A DNA stretch of 64,000 nucleotides from Arthrobacter sp. YN (GTDB lineage Bacteria > Actinomycetota > Actinomycetes > Actinomycetales > Micrococcaceae): assembly GCF_002224285.1 (NCBI RefSeq), contig NZ_CP022436.1:186001-250000 (forward strand), given 5' to 3'. Positions 1 to 17,733 of this stretch are shown in pieces. Under the pieces are notes generated by a model. It was given only the letters and a program-made list of their open reading frames with translations, did not search any database and was not told the DNA's origin. Numbering within the stretch: position 1 is the first letter of the stretch; each line of letters opens with the position of its first letter. The position numbers and the translations under genes are program-made.

Positions 1-5097
<5,097 letters not shown>

Positions 5098-5115
5098 CAC
5101 ACACAACACACTGCA

Positions 5116-5146
5116 CGCGTCCACTATGTGGTTCCCGAACAACAAC
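5116..5146 (+). other. 23S precursor processing stem, 3' arm, operon 1
   Basis: Near-perfect reverse complement of 1773-1803 ('cgcgtccactatgtgg' and following), located about 20 nt after the 23S end. Together the two arms close a long helix around pre-23S RNA. Confidence 0.75.
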
Positions 5147-5263
5147 CCGCACCAAGGGTTGCCGGAACCAACACAACAAAATAAACAACACCACAGTTGT
5201 AACCAAAAGATTTCCCACCCACCCCCGAGGCAAACACCACAAGGGGCCGGGACGGGTAACAGA

Positions 5264-5382
5264 GTTACGGCGGTCATAGCGTGGGGGAAACGCCCGGTCC
5301 CATTCCGAACCCGGAAGCTAAGACCCACAGCGCCGATGGTACTGCACCCGGGAGGGTGTGGGAGAGTAGGACACCGCCGGAC
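5264..5382 (+). rRNA. rrf: 5S rRNA, operon 1
   Basis: About 119 nt from 'gttacggcggtcatagc' to 'acaccgccggac'. The 5' and 3' ends pair, and the internal 'cccattccgaacccgg' is the conserved 5S loop segment. It is identical to copy 2 (13969-14087) as far as I compared. It lies about 165 bp after 23S and 12 bp before the operon terminator. Confidence 0.95.
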
Positions 5383-5394
5383 AACCATTAAGGC

Positions 5395-5430
5395 AAGAGC
5401 CCCGACCACAGGTCGGGGCTCTTCCCCTTT
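5395..5430 (+). terminator. rRNA operon 1 terminator
   Basis: A 13-bp perfect stem ('aagagccccgacc' against 'ggtcggggctctt', loop 'aca') followed by a pyrimidine tract 'ccccttt'. It is 12 bp after the 5S end and is repeated after operon 2. Confidence 0.85.
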
Positions 5431-5446
5431 AACCACCCAACACACA

Positions 5447-5564
5447 TTAACCACCCACACACCCCAACACCGCGTCCACCACATGGCTCCGCTGCTTATC
5501 CCGTCGATACACCAGGTACTCCGTTATCGGCGGAATCGAATCAACAAAATCAAGCAACACCAAC
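5447..5564 (-). pseudogene. 3' stump of a LysR-family regulator gene
   Basis: These 118 bp are identical to the last 118 bp (stop codon included) of the intact LysR gene at 14152-15015, encoding its last roughly 38 residues. Upstream coding sequence is absent: homology ends abruptly at 5564/5565, where an IS256-like terminal sequence begins. The stump was evidently carried along when the rRNA operon was duplicated and cannot encode a DNA-binding domain. Confidence 0.85.
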
Positions 5565-5690
5565 GAGACTGTCCGATAAACGGTGTGTGGGCTCCTGCGT
5601 TTTCATTGGTTGATGGTTCTTTCGAACCGACCGGCGAACGCGTTGGGCAAGGGTTTCCATCTCATGGTGCAGGGTCCCTGTCCTCCACTG
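5565..5690 (-). mobile_element. Decayed end of a probable IS256-family insertion sequence
   Basis: At the breakpoint the sequence 'gagactgtccgataaacgg' resembles the terminal inverted repeat of actinobacterial IS256-type elements. Just inside, reading on the minus strand, 5603-5672 encodes MRWKPLPNAFAGRFERTINQ and a stop. This resembles the usual transposase C-terminus of that family (RWKPALNAF-). No transposase body or second inverted repeat is present, so only about 125 bp of one end survives. The family call is from memory of the motif, not from a search. Confidence 0.5.
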
Positions 5691-5711
5691 AGTGGAGGCC
5701 TTTTTCTTTGT
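5682..5711 (+). terminator. Intrinsic terminator-like hairpin
   Basis: Stem 'cctccac'/'gtggagg' with a 3-nt loop, followed by 'cctttttcttt'. On the plus strand it has the full shape of an intrinsic terminator. It would act as a second stop for rRNA operon 1 read-through, facing the convergent HNH gene. In the minus direction it lacks a T tract. Confidence 0.6.
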
Positions 5712-5806
5712 TAACCCCTGGGGAGTCTGCCTCGATTTTCAGGGCGTCCAGCCTGTTCCGTCAGCCTTGCATCTGGCTGATTCCTGATGAGGATGCGGAT
5801 TACGGA

Positions 5807-7282
5807 CTAGTTTGCCACCCAACGCCCCGGCAACGGTGGGGCTTTGGATTGGTAGGTGTGTCCGGTGGGTGTGCTGATGTGCAGGGTGTGGGTTTCTGCG
5901 GGTAGGGGTGTGGCGGTCCAGCCGGGGTTTTCTTTGGTGTGGTTGCAGGCTTCGCAGAGCCCTGCGGCGTTGTCCAGGGTGGTGGTTCCGCCGGCGTGCC
6001 AGGGCACGATGTGGTCAATGTGCCGGATCGGCGCGTCGCAGTACGGGGTGCGGCAGGTGTGGTCGCGGGCTTGGATGAATCGCCGGTGCCGGTGGGGGAA
6101 GAGCCTGGCTTTGGAGTCCATGGACACTAGTTCCCCGCTCCCGGGTGCGGTGTAGAGCCGCCGGACCCAGACCGCGAAGTCGTGATCCTGCGCTGGACCT
6201 GGATCCTCGCCCTTCGCCGGTTCCATCCCACCTGCGGAAGCTTGCCCGGACCCGGTTTCCAGCCAAGCAACGGTCCGCCGTTCAGGTAGTGCCTCGTCGC
6301 GTCCACCAACCAGAGTCCTCGCCCAGTCGGCCGGGACGATGCCGTAGCCGTGGAGCCGGGCCGGTTCGGAATCGCCCTGGAAGAGGGTCCGGTCGGTCAT
6401 GACGAGCTGGAGTTCAACCCCGGCGACCCCGCCCGGGGTGCCGGTGATGTGTTCGGTCAGGGTGTCGGCCATGACCTGGCCACGGCCCCGGGGATCACCA
6501 CTGGAACGGGCAGCATCAGCGGTCCGGGACAGCGCCGCATACACTGCCACACCCTGGGCCACCGGGAGCAGCGCAGTCAGGTAGGTCATGGTGTCCGGTG
6601 CCGGACGCAGACTCACCGTCCGTTCCGTCGCGGCGTGGCTGGCCCGTTGCGCCACGGACCGTGGATCACGGCGGTACGCGGCCGATTTAACGGCAGCGAC
6701 CAGGGCCCGGTCACCGAAACCGTCGAAAGTCCCGGTGTCGGGGGCGAGCTCGGCATCCACCGCGGCCCGGTCCTCCACCGACAAACACGCGGTCTCCTTC
6801 ACCAGCAGCGTCGCCCGCCACTCATTCAGCTGGCCCTTGTTCAACGCCGCCAACGTCCGCGGCATCTCCGTCACCAGAGCCTTGGCCAGCCCCAACAACC
6901 TCGAGCCCCGGTTCGGAGACTCGCGGCGGGCCAACGCCACCTGCGCACCCACACCCTTGCCACGCTCCGCCGCAGGAACCCCAGCCTCGGCCTGCTCGGC
7001 CCGCTGCGCCAGATCAAACGCCACAGCAATCTGCGCCTGTGCACCAGCAATAGCCGACTTCATCTCCTCAAGATCACGTATCTGGTCGATCAATCCGACA
7101 CTGTCTGAGGCGGGTAGGAGGGAGGCCACGGTGGTGACCAGATCCTTCACCAAGCCCTTGAATCGGGGGTGGCCTGGTTCTGCTTGCCATGACGCAGGGG
7201 TTTCATCGCGGGACGCGACCCGTGGCACAGGAAAACGCGCGATTACAGCGTCGCTCGCTGACCTTTCCCGAATCCGCTCCAT
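5807..7282 (-). CDS. DUF222 / HNH endonuclease domain protein
   Basis: A 491-aa protein when started at the ATG at 7282. The open frame continues upstream to 7381, but the extra 33 residues are atypical. The N-terminal two thirds are alanine- and arginine-rich and match the DUF222 type common in multiple copies in actinobacteria. Residues about 408-450 form an HNH nuclease: Cys pairs (CRTPYC, CEAC) frame a central DHIVPW and a terminal NHTKE, so the zinc ligands and catalytic His look intact. The biological role of this family is not established; suggestions include mobile-element or defence functions. It converges on rRNA operon 1. Confidence 0.85.
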   Translation of the reverse strand: MERIRERSASDAVIARFPVPRVASRDETPASWQAEPGHPRFKGLVKDLVTTVASLLPASDSVGLIDQIRDLEEMKSAIAGAQAQIAVAFDLAQRAEQAEAGVPAAERGKGVGAQVALARRESPNRGSRLLGLAKALVTEMPRTLAALNKGQLNEWRATLLVKETACLSVEDRAAVDAELAPDTGTFDGFGDRALVAAVKSAAYRRDPRSVAQRASHAATERTVSLRPAPDTMTYLTALLPVAQGVAVYAALSRTADAARSSGDPRGRGQVMADTLTEHITGTPGGVAGVELQLVMTDRTLFQGDSEPARLHGYGIVPADWARTLVGGRDEALPERRTVAWLETGSGQASAGGMEPAKGEDPGPAQDHDFAVWVRRLYTAPGSGELVSMDSKARLFPHRHRRFIQARDHTCRTPYCDAPIRHIDHIVPWHAGGTTTLDNAAGLCEACNHTKENPGWTATPLPAETHTLHISTPTGHTYQSKAPPLPGRWVAN

Positions 7283-7438
7283 GCGCCCACTCTTCCAGCG
7301 GGGAGGGGGCCACAGTAAGGACGGAACGCAGTTATGTGGAAAACGCGACGATCTGCCGAGTTCGAGAAGGAAGTGTCCCACAACGGTGGGAATCCGGAGG
7401 GCCCTGCCCCAAACGGCGATAGGTAAGGTCGGCGCGAA

Positions 7439-8023
7439 CTAGGCGTTGGACGACTTCGCGGCCTTCGCCGCTGCCTTTGCTGCCTGTTTGCTGGCACGTA
7501 CCTTGACCAAGGACTCTGGATCCACGATGTCGGCAACGGACAGGTACGATCCTTCTTCGCCGTAGTGGCCGGCGGTCTCCCGCCAACCTTCGGCTTGAAG
7601 GCCGCATTGCTTGCCCAGCAGGGCCAGGAAGATTTTCGCCTTCTGCTCGCCGAAGCCCGGCAACGCTTTGAGCCGGCGCAGTACCTCAGGACCGTCAGGG
7701 TTTCCGCGGGTCCAGATCGAGGCAGCATCACCATTCCAGTCGCTGTGGACCGTTTCCGCCAGGGCTTGGACCCTGCCGGCCATGGAACCGGGAAAGCGAT
7801 GGACGGCCGGCCTCTCCTTGAAGACTTCGATGAAGCCGGCGGGATCGTGATCGGCAATGGCGGATGGGTCCAAGGACCCTAGGCGGGTACGAATCTTCTC
7901 TGGTCCAGCAAATGCCGATTCCATGGTGACCTGTTGATCGAGCAACATACCCGTGAGCAACGCAAAGGCGTCGTCACTGAGCAGTCTGTCGGCGGCGGCA
8001 TCTCCCGTGATGTGCAGTTCCAT
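7439..8023 (-). CDS. HhH-GPD superfamily base-excision repair-type protein
   Basis: A 194-aa protein. The start at 8023 is chosen because GGGAGG lies 9 nt upstream; the open frame extends to 8059. It resembles the uncharacterised HhH-GPD family of small actinobacterial proteins. A helix-hairpin-helix segment 'LPGFGEQKAKIF' lies in the C-terminal half and includes a Lys at the position used by bifunctional glycosylases. There is no Fe-S cysteine cluster. The tail is Lys/Ala-rich (KQAAKAAAKAAK), which may bind DNA non-specifically. Likely a DNA glycosylase-like enzyme; the substrate is unknown. It lies immediately upstream of, and divergent from, rRNA operon 2. Confidence 0.8.
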   Translation of the reverse strand: MELHITGDAAADRLLSDDAFALLTGMLLDQQVTMESAFAGPEKIRTRLGSLDPSAIADHDPAGFIEVFKERPAVHRFPGSMAGRVQALAETVHSDWNGDAASIWTRGNPDGPEVLRRLKALPGFGEQKAKIFLALLGKQCGLQAEGWRETAGHYGEEGSYLSVADIVDPESLVKVRASKQAAKAAAKAAKSSNA

Positions 8024-8226
8024 GCGTTCCATCCTCCCACCAGGCGGCGTCAACGTCATTGGCCCGCTGATTGCGACCCATAAGTGTGCAGCCCGCTGCG
8101 GCCACGCCGCGTCTTATGCCTGCCGTACGGCAGTTGATGGCCTGACGTCCGGTGGCGAGTTCGACGGCGGTTGGTGGGGTTTTGGGGGTGGGTTTGGTGT
8201 GGGTGGGGTGGGGTGTTGGGGTGGAT

Positions 8227-8255
8227 TTGCGTTGGGGGTTGGGGGCGTGTATTGT
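8227..8255 (+). promoter_or_regulatory. Candidate rRNA operon 2 promoter
   Basis: TTGCGT, a 17-bp spacer, then TATTGT. It lies about 335 bp before mature 16S, a plausible distance for an actinobacterial rrn promoter. The match is moderate and the surrounding G/T skew makes chance matches likely. Confidence 0.3.
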
Positions 8256-8398
8256 TTTCTGAGTCGCCGGGTGCGAAACGGAAAGCCGGAAGGTGTGTAC
8301 GGTTCGGTAGGCGGCCAAAAATAACTCTTCTTTTCCAATGGCCCTGTTGGGTGCGCTGCTTTGTGTGGTGTGCTGTGGGTGATGTTTTGGGGGGTCTG

Positions 8399-8434
8399 TT
8401 GTTTGAGAACTCAATAGTGTGCCAAGTTTGTTGA
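8399..8434 (+). promoter_or_regulatory. rRNA leader: boxA-like motif and 16S processing stem 5' arm
   Basis: 'tgtttgagaactcaatagtg' is the conserved actinobacterial rrn leader element associated with antitermination. The following 'tgccaagtttgttgat' (8419-8434) can pair with 10220-10244 in the spacer ('atcaac...aaacttg...ttggca') with one bulge, closing the pre-16S processing helix. Pairing is visible in the sequence; function is inferred from the family. Confidence 0.65.
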
Positions 8435-8589
8435 TACCGATTGTTTTATCAATTGGTTGAAATTATGGCTGGATCATTGCGCACCCCCGTGTGTGGTGGT
8501 CTGGTTTTCAGCTGGTTTCGAATTTTGTGCAGCCGTGTTCTACCGTTATTTCCGGTGGGTGTGGTTGTGTCTGTTTGATTTGTTTTACT

Positions 8590-13805
<5,216 letters not shown>

Positions 13806-13823
13806 CACACACAACACACTGCA

Positions 13824-13854
13824 CGCGTCCACTATGTGGTTCCCGAACAACAAC
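13824..13854 (+). other. 23S precursor processing stem, 3' arm, operon 2
   Basis: Reverse complement (with G-U pairs) of 10495-10525, about 20 nt after 23S. Confidence 0.75.
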
Positions 13855-13968
13855 CCGCACCAAGGGTTGCCGGAACCAACAACTAAATAACAACACCACA
13901 GTTGTAACCAAAAGATTTCCCACCCACCCCCGAGGCAAACACCACAAGGGGCCGGGACGGGTAACAGA

Positions 13969-14087
13969 GTTACGGCGGTCATAGCGTGGGGGAAACGCCC
14001 GGTCCCATTCCGAACCCGGAAGCTAAGACCCACAGCGCCGATGGTACTGCACCCGGGAGGGTGTGGGAGAGTAGGACACCGCCGGAC
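13969..14087 (+). rRNA. rrf: 5S rRNA, operon 2
   Basis: About 119 nt with the same boundaries and sequence as 5264-5382. It precedes the operon terminator by 12 bp. Confidence 0.95.
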
Positions 14088-14099
14088 AACCATTAAGGC

Positions 14100-14135
14100 A
14101 AGAGCCCCGACCACAGGTCGGGGCTCTTCCCCTTT
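14100..14135 (+). terminator. rRNA operon 2 terminator
   Basis: Same 13-bp GC-rich stem and 'ccccttt' tail as after operon 1. It also separates the operon from the convergent LysR gene, whose stop codon is at 14152. Confidence 0.85.
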
Positions 14136-14151
14136 AACCACCCAACACGCA

Positions 14152-15015
14152 TTAACCACCCACACACCCCAACACCGCGTCCACCACATGGCTCCGCTGC
14201 TTATCCCGTCGATACACCAGGTACTCCGTTATCGGCGGAATCGAATCAACAAAATCAAGCAACACCAACCGGGGATCGTCGTTGAATTCATCCTCTGCGA
14301 TGACCCCAATGCCTAGGCCGGCGATCACCGCCGCGTGGACTGCTTCCCGGCTGTCAGTCTCGAGGACTTCCGCTGGTTGCAGTTGGGCTGCGGAGAGCGC
14401 TGTCTCAATGGACCTACGGGTGACGGACCCGATCTCCCTGATGATCAGCGGGTGGTCAACAAGGTCCCGGAGCCGGATCACCTTGCTGCCGGCCAACGGG
14501 TGGTCCTGCCGAACGAACGCCACCAGGTCCTGCGTTCCGAGCCGGCGTGCAATCAAGTCCGGATGTGGTGTCTCGTCGGCGATGATGCCGACGTCCACAG
14601 TTCCGGCCAGGACCCGTCTGCGTACCTCAGCGGAGTTTCCGCTGACGAGTTGGATGCTGACTCCCGGGTTCAGCTGGCGGAACGTGCTGAGCACGCCCAC
14701 GGCGTTGATGGGAGCGTCGGTGCCGAACCGCAGCTCTCCTTGCATGACGTTGCGCGCCCTGGCCAGGACGGTCTCGGCTTCGAGCTCGGCGGCGAATAGC
14801 CTGGCTGTGACTGCCAGGAGCTTGCCTCCCAAAGGCGTCAGCTCTACGGACCGTCCAGCTCGTTGCAGGAGCTGGATCCCGTGGTGCCGCTCCAAAAGGC
14901 GGACCTGTTCGGACAGGGTAGGTTGGCTCACTTTTGCGGCTGCAGCCGCCGCGACGTAACTGCCGTGGGTGGCAACGAGGTGGAACGCCCGCAGGTGGGT
15001 GAGATTCATAGGCAT
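14152..15015 (-). CDS. LysR-family transcriptional regulator
   Basis: A 287-aa LysR regulator. The N-terminal winged helix-turn-helix is at residues 4-65 (AAAAAAKVSQPTLSEQVRLLE), followed by a type-2 periplasmic-binding-like effector domain. GGAG lies about 9 nt before the ATG. It is divergent from the hydrolase-EamA pair with only about 40-65 bp between, so it probably controls them and itself. Its N-terminus and its partners recall the LysR regulators associated with phosphonate (aminoethylphosphonate) use, an inference from memory. The last 118 bp are duplicated after rRNA operon 1. Confidence 0.9.
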   Translation of the reverse strand: MPMNLTHLRAFHLVATHGSYVAAAAAAKVSQPTLSEQVRLLERHHGIQLLQRAGRSVELTPLGGKLLAVTARLFAAELEAETVLARARNVMQGELRFGTDAPINAVGVLSTFRQLNPGVSIQLVSGNSAEVRRRVLAGTVDVGIIADETPHPDLIARRLGTQDLVAFVRQDHPLAGSKVIRLRDLVDHPLIIREIGSVTRRSIETALSAAQLQPAEVLETDSREAVHAAVIAGLGIGVIAEDEFNDDPRLVLLDFVDSIPPITEYLVYRRDKQRSHVVDAVLGCVGG

Positions 15016-15056
15016 GGCCTAAGTCTCCTATAGATGAGAGCGGCTGCTCCTATGGG

Positions 15057-15965
15057 TTGCCGTCAAAGCCACGTACCGTCGTGGCTGTGAAGAATGAATC
15101 CCACGTCCTGGTAGTCGGAATCGACGGCGTCCGTTACGACTCCCTCATGTCCGCGACCACACCCGCCTTAGACCAGATTGCCCGAAACGGCTTCCTGCTC
15201 CCCGTCCGCGTTCACAGGAAGAATGCCACGATTTCCGGTCCAGTCTGGGCCACAGTGGCCACCGGGGTTTATGCAGACCGGCACAAGGTCACCGGGAACA
15301 GTGACCATCCGCCGGAGCTCGCTGCCTATCAGGACTTCACCGCCGTTCTTCGTGCGGCCCGTCCGGAGTCGCGCACTATGATTGCCGCGAGCTGGTTTCC
15401 TGTGGCGGCACCCACAGCGTGCGGGCCCCTCTTCTCTTCCCGTGGCTGGGTGCCGGAGGACGATCCTGAAGAAGCGAACGACGCCGGCAGCTGGGTAAGT
15501 GCCGACGACTCCGTTGCAGATTATGCGGCCGGACGGTTGGAGCGCGAGGACCTGGCGGCATCCTTTGTGTACTTTGGCGAGGCCGACGTTGAAGCCCATA
15601 ACAACGGCACGGGTACCGGCTACCTTTCAGCCATTCAGCGCTGCGACTCCCGCCTCAAAAGCCTGTTGGAAGCCATTGAGTCGAGGCCTCGTCGTGGTGA
15701 CGAACACTGGACTGTCATAGTAGTGACTGACCACGGGCACGTCGATGCCGGTGGTCATGGGGGTGAGACCGATGCCGAGCGCACAGCCTGGATCGCTGCC
15801 TGCGGCGAAAGCGTGCCCCTGGACGTCATGGCCGTGGACCACGCCGATATCTTTTCCCAAGTACTGGCTACATTTGGTGTTGCTGCAGGAGACACGGACG
15901 GGCTCGACTTCGGTGCCCGGCGTGACCTGCAGGAGCAACCCGCAACGACGACAGTTCTCCGTTGA
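15057..15965 (+). CDS. Type I phosphodiesterase / alkaline-phosphatase-superfamily hydrolase
   Basis: A 302-aa metal-dependent hydrolase. The N-terminal 'VVGIDGVRYDSL' carries the first metal Asp, 'KNATISGPVWATVATGVY' contains the nucleophile Thr/Ser region, and 'VVTDHGHVDAGGHGG' gives the C-terminal metal Asp-His set. No signal peptide is evident, so it is probably cytoplasmic. The start is uncertain: TTG at 15057 opens the frame, and GTG at 15081 or 15087 are alternatives without a clear ribosome site. The family includes nucleotide pyrophosphatases and phosphonoacetate hydrolase. The LysR and EamA neighbours favour a phosphonate or phosphodiester substrate, but specificity is not proven. 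Confidence 0.8.
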   Translation: MPSKPRTVVAVKNESHVLVVGIDGVRYDSLMSATTPALDQIARNGFLLPVRVHRKNATISGPVWATVATGVYADRHKVTGNSDHPPELAAYQDFTAVLRAARPESRTMIAASWFPVAAPTACGPLFSSRGWVPEDDPEEANDAGSWVSADDSVADYAAGRLEREDLAASFVYFGEADVEAHNNGTGTGYLSAIQRCDSRLKSLLEAIESRPRRGDEHWTVIVVTDHGHVDAGGHGGETDAERTAWIAACGESVPLDVMAVDHADIFSQVLATFGVAAGDTDGLDFGARRDLQEQPATTTVLR

Positions 15966-16819
15966 CCCTTGCAGTGACGGCGGCAGTCCTTCTCGCGGCG
16001 GTCCTGCACAGCGTGTGGAATGCCTTGGCCAAGGCGATTCCGGACCGGCTTGCCTCGTCCACCATGATTGCCTTGGCCTATTTGGCGTCCGGCCTGGTGG
16101 GGGCAGCGGTCTTCGGAGTTCCCCCACAGCAGTCGTGGCCCTATGTTGTAGCGTCGGCGGCCTTGCAGAGCTGCTATCTCATCCTGCTGACGACGTCCTA
16201 CAAGCACGGCGATTTCGCCCAGGTTTATCCGCTGGCACGGGGCCTCGCTGTCCTCTTGGTCGCGGGGGTCGCCACCACTTTCCTGGCAGAGAAATTGAGT
16301 TTCTGGCAGCTGGCGGGAGTGGCGGTCGTCGCTGGTTCTTTGCTGAGCCTGGCCCTCACAAAACACGGTGCAACGGCCAGCGCCGGCAGGAACCGCAAGG
16401 GCACTTTCTTCGCTGTGCTCACGGGGGCAGCCATCGCGGCCTATACCGTGGTGGACGGTGTAGGAGTCCGGGTTTCCGGGCAACCGATGGCTTATGTCTC
16501 GTGGCTTTTCCTGCTGCAGGGCATGGTGATTCCCTTGATCTGCTGGCGCATGGCCTCCGAGAGCCGTTCTTTCCCGCAACGAGTGGCGCGGTACTGGAAG
16601 CCCGGATTCATCGGAGGACTGGTGTCCATGCTGGCCTACGGAATTGTGGTCTGGGCACAGAGCCTGGCCCCGCTTGCCGTGGTGTCGGCGCTGCGCGAGA
16701 CCAGCGTCCTGTTGGCTGGAGTCATCGGCGCGGTGTTCTTCAATGAAAAGTTCAGCCGGCTCCGGTTGGGCTTGACGGCCATAGCGGTGGCCGGCATCGC
16801 CGCCATCCAGCTCGGCTAG
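15962..16819 (+). CDS. EamA-type (DMT superfamily) transporter
   Basis: A 285-aa membrane protein with about ten hydrophobic segments forming two EamA repeats (residues about 1-130 and 145-283). The TTG start overlaps the stop of the hydrolase gene by 4 bp, so the two are translationally coupled. This architecture matches the DMT permeases seen beside phosphonate-use genes; import or export of the hydrolase substrate or product is a reasonable inference. Its stop codon shares a CTAG with the stop of the convergent hydrolase gene at 16816. Confidence 0.85.
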   Translation: MTLAVTAAVLLAAVLHSVWNALAKAIPDRLASSTMIALAYLASGLVGAAVFGVPPQQSWPYVVASAALQSCYLILLTTSYKHGDFAQVYPLARGLAVLLVAGVATTFLAEKLSFWQLAGVAVVAGSLLSLALTKHGATASAGRNRKGTFFAVLTGAAIAAYTVVDGVGVRVSGQPMAYVSWLFLLQGMVIPLICWRMASESRSFPQRVARYWKPGFIGGLVSMLAYGIVVWAQSLAPLAVVSALRETSVLLAGVIGAVFFNEKFSRLRLGLTAIAVAGIAAIQLG

Positions 16820-17649
16820 CCCGAGAAGAACTCCGACAACTCCGAGATCAGCTTGTCCGGAGCCTTAATGGGACCGTCGTGTCCCGAGCCAGGGAGGATG
16901 CTGTAGCTGGATCCGGAGAGGACGTCATGGATCTGGCCGCACGCAACACCAAAGTAGGCGGGGCTCTTTTCGCCCACCACGATCAGCGTCTCCAGCGGAA
17001 GGGCAAGGAACGGCTCGGCTGGCATATCGGCGGCGATGACGGCCTTAATTTCCCGGACACCGCAGGTCATCAGTTCGCGCATCTGCTTGCCCAAGGGCGT
17101 ACCGGCGGCCAGCTTGTTGGCCAGGGTCAGCATGGACAGTGGCATGCGTGCGAAGGCGCCGCCGGTCTCCACGCCCTTGATCAGGACGGCGAGGGCGCGG
17201 TCATAGTCTCCCGCCGCCGTCGCGCGTTCATAATCCGGTGTCCAGTCGGCCTTGACGCTGTGGTTGACCGATACGGCGGGATCGTAGACGGCTAGCCGCT
17301 CCACGGGCAGGGTCCGCGCAGCGTGCAGCGCGACGGCGCCGCCAAAGCTGTGTCCAAAGACGTCGGTGCTGGACGTGTGCTTCATGACGGCGTCCAGATC
17401 CCGGATGTCGGCCTCGAGCGTGTAGTCCTCGGCCTGCGGGGATGAATCGCCGCGTCCACGTCGGTTGAATGTATGAACGGGCCGGCCCAGCGCTTCGCTG
17501 AGTTTTTGCGCGAAACGCGAGTAATCGGCAGCCGTCACCATGGAGGCAGGAACGACGACGACGCCGGAACCCGCCGCTGCCAGCCCACCGCCTGTGGTGA
17601 GTACTTCGAGGTGTCCGCCGTCGTGGGTCATGATGATGTCGCGCGTCAT
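16816..17649 (-). CDS. Alpha/beta-hydrolase, paralogue 1
   Basis: A 277-aa soluble alpha/beta-hydrolase. The nucleophile elbow is GHSFGG near residue 99. A conserved 'NRRGRGDS' lies ahead of it, and the catalytic His is probably in 'GSGHDG' near the C-terminus. It is one of three adjacent same-strand paralogues sharing the pattern [V/H]-x-x-[Y/F]-[D/N]-RRGRG, then G/A-HS-x-GG, then YD-AVS. No signal peptide. The substrate is unknown; esterase, lactonase or C-C hydrolase activities all occur in the fold. Confidence 0.85.
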   Translation of the reverse strand: MTRDIIMTHDGGHLEVLTTGGGLAAAGSGVVVVPASMVTAADYSRFAQKLSEALGRPVHTFNRRGRGDSSPQAEDYTLEADIRDLDAVMKHTSSTDVFGHSFGGAVALHAARTLPVERLAVYDPAVSVNHSVKADWTPDYERATAAGDYDRALAVLIKGVETGGAFARMPLSMLTLANKLAAGTPLGKQMRELMTCGVREIKAVIAADMPAEPFLALPLETLIVVGEKSPAYFGVACGQIHDVLSGSSYSILPGSGHDGPIKAPDKLISELSEFFSG

Positions 17650-17699
17650 GACTTGAGCCTAACCGAGCGACCTGAATGCAGGCAGCATGCCGGCCCTTA

Positions 17700-17733
17700 T
17701 GTGGAAAAGCAGTCAGTGTGGAAAAGCAGTCAG
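17700..17733. repeat. 17-bp perfect tandem duplication
   Basis: 'tgtggaaaagcagtcag' occurs twice head to tail (17700-17716 and 17717-17733). The second copy contains the stop codon of paralogue 2 (17730-17732), so the duplication extends the 3' untranslated sequence without changing the protein. Confidence 0.9.

Larger units (their letters stand above)
8024..8589 (+). other. Upstream and leader region of rRNA operon 2
   Basis: No credible protein gene here. From 8160 to 8250 the plus strand is almost only G and T with many G runs. A 14-bp perfect palindrome 'ctgccgtacggcag' lies at 8120-8133. A candidate promoter (8227-8255) and the conserved leader motif (8399-8420) precede 16S. Long open frames on both strands are artefacts of the skewed composition. 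Confidence 0.6.

Noticed and set aside
6350..7442. 252- and 284-codon plus-strand frames
   Set aside because: Antisense to the HNH gene, whose domains and codon pattern are clear on the minus strand.
8120..8133. 14-bp palindrome 'ctgccgtacggcag' as an operator
   Set aside because: Perfect but short and GC-rich; chance occurrence in high-GC DNA cannot be excluded and no second site was seen.
7953..8414. Open frames on both strands upstream of rRNA operon 2
   Set aside because: Low-complexity products (Gly/Trp/Val or Pro/Thr runs) caused by the G/T-skewed leader.
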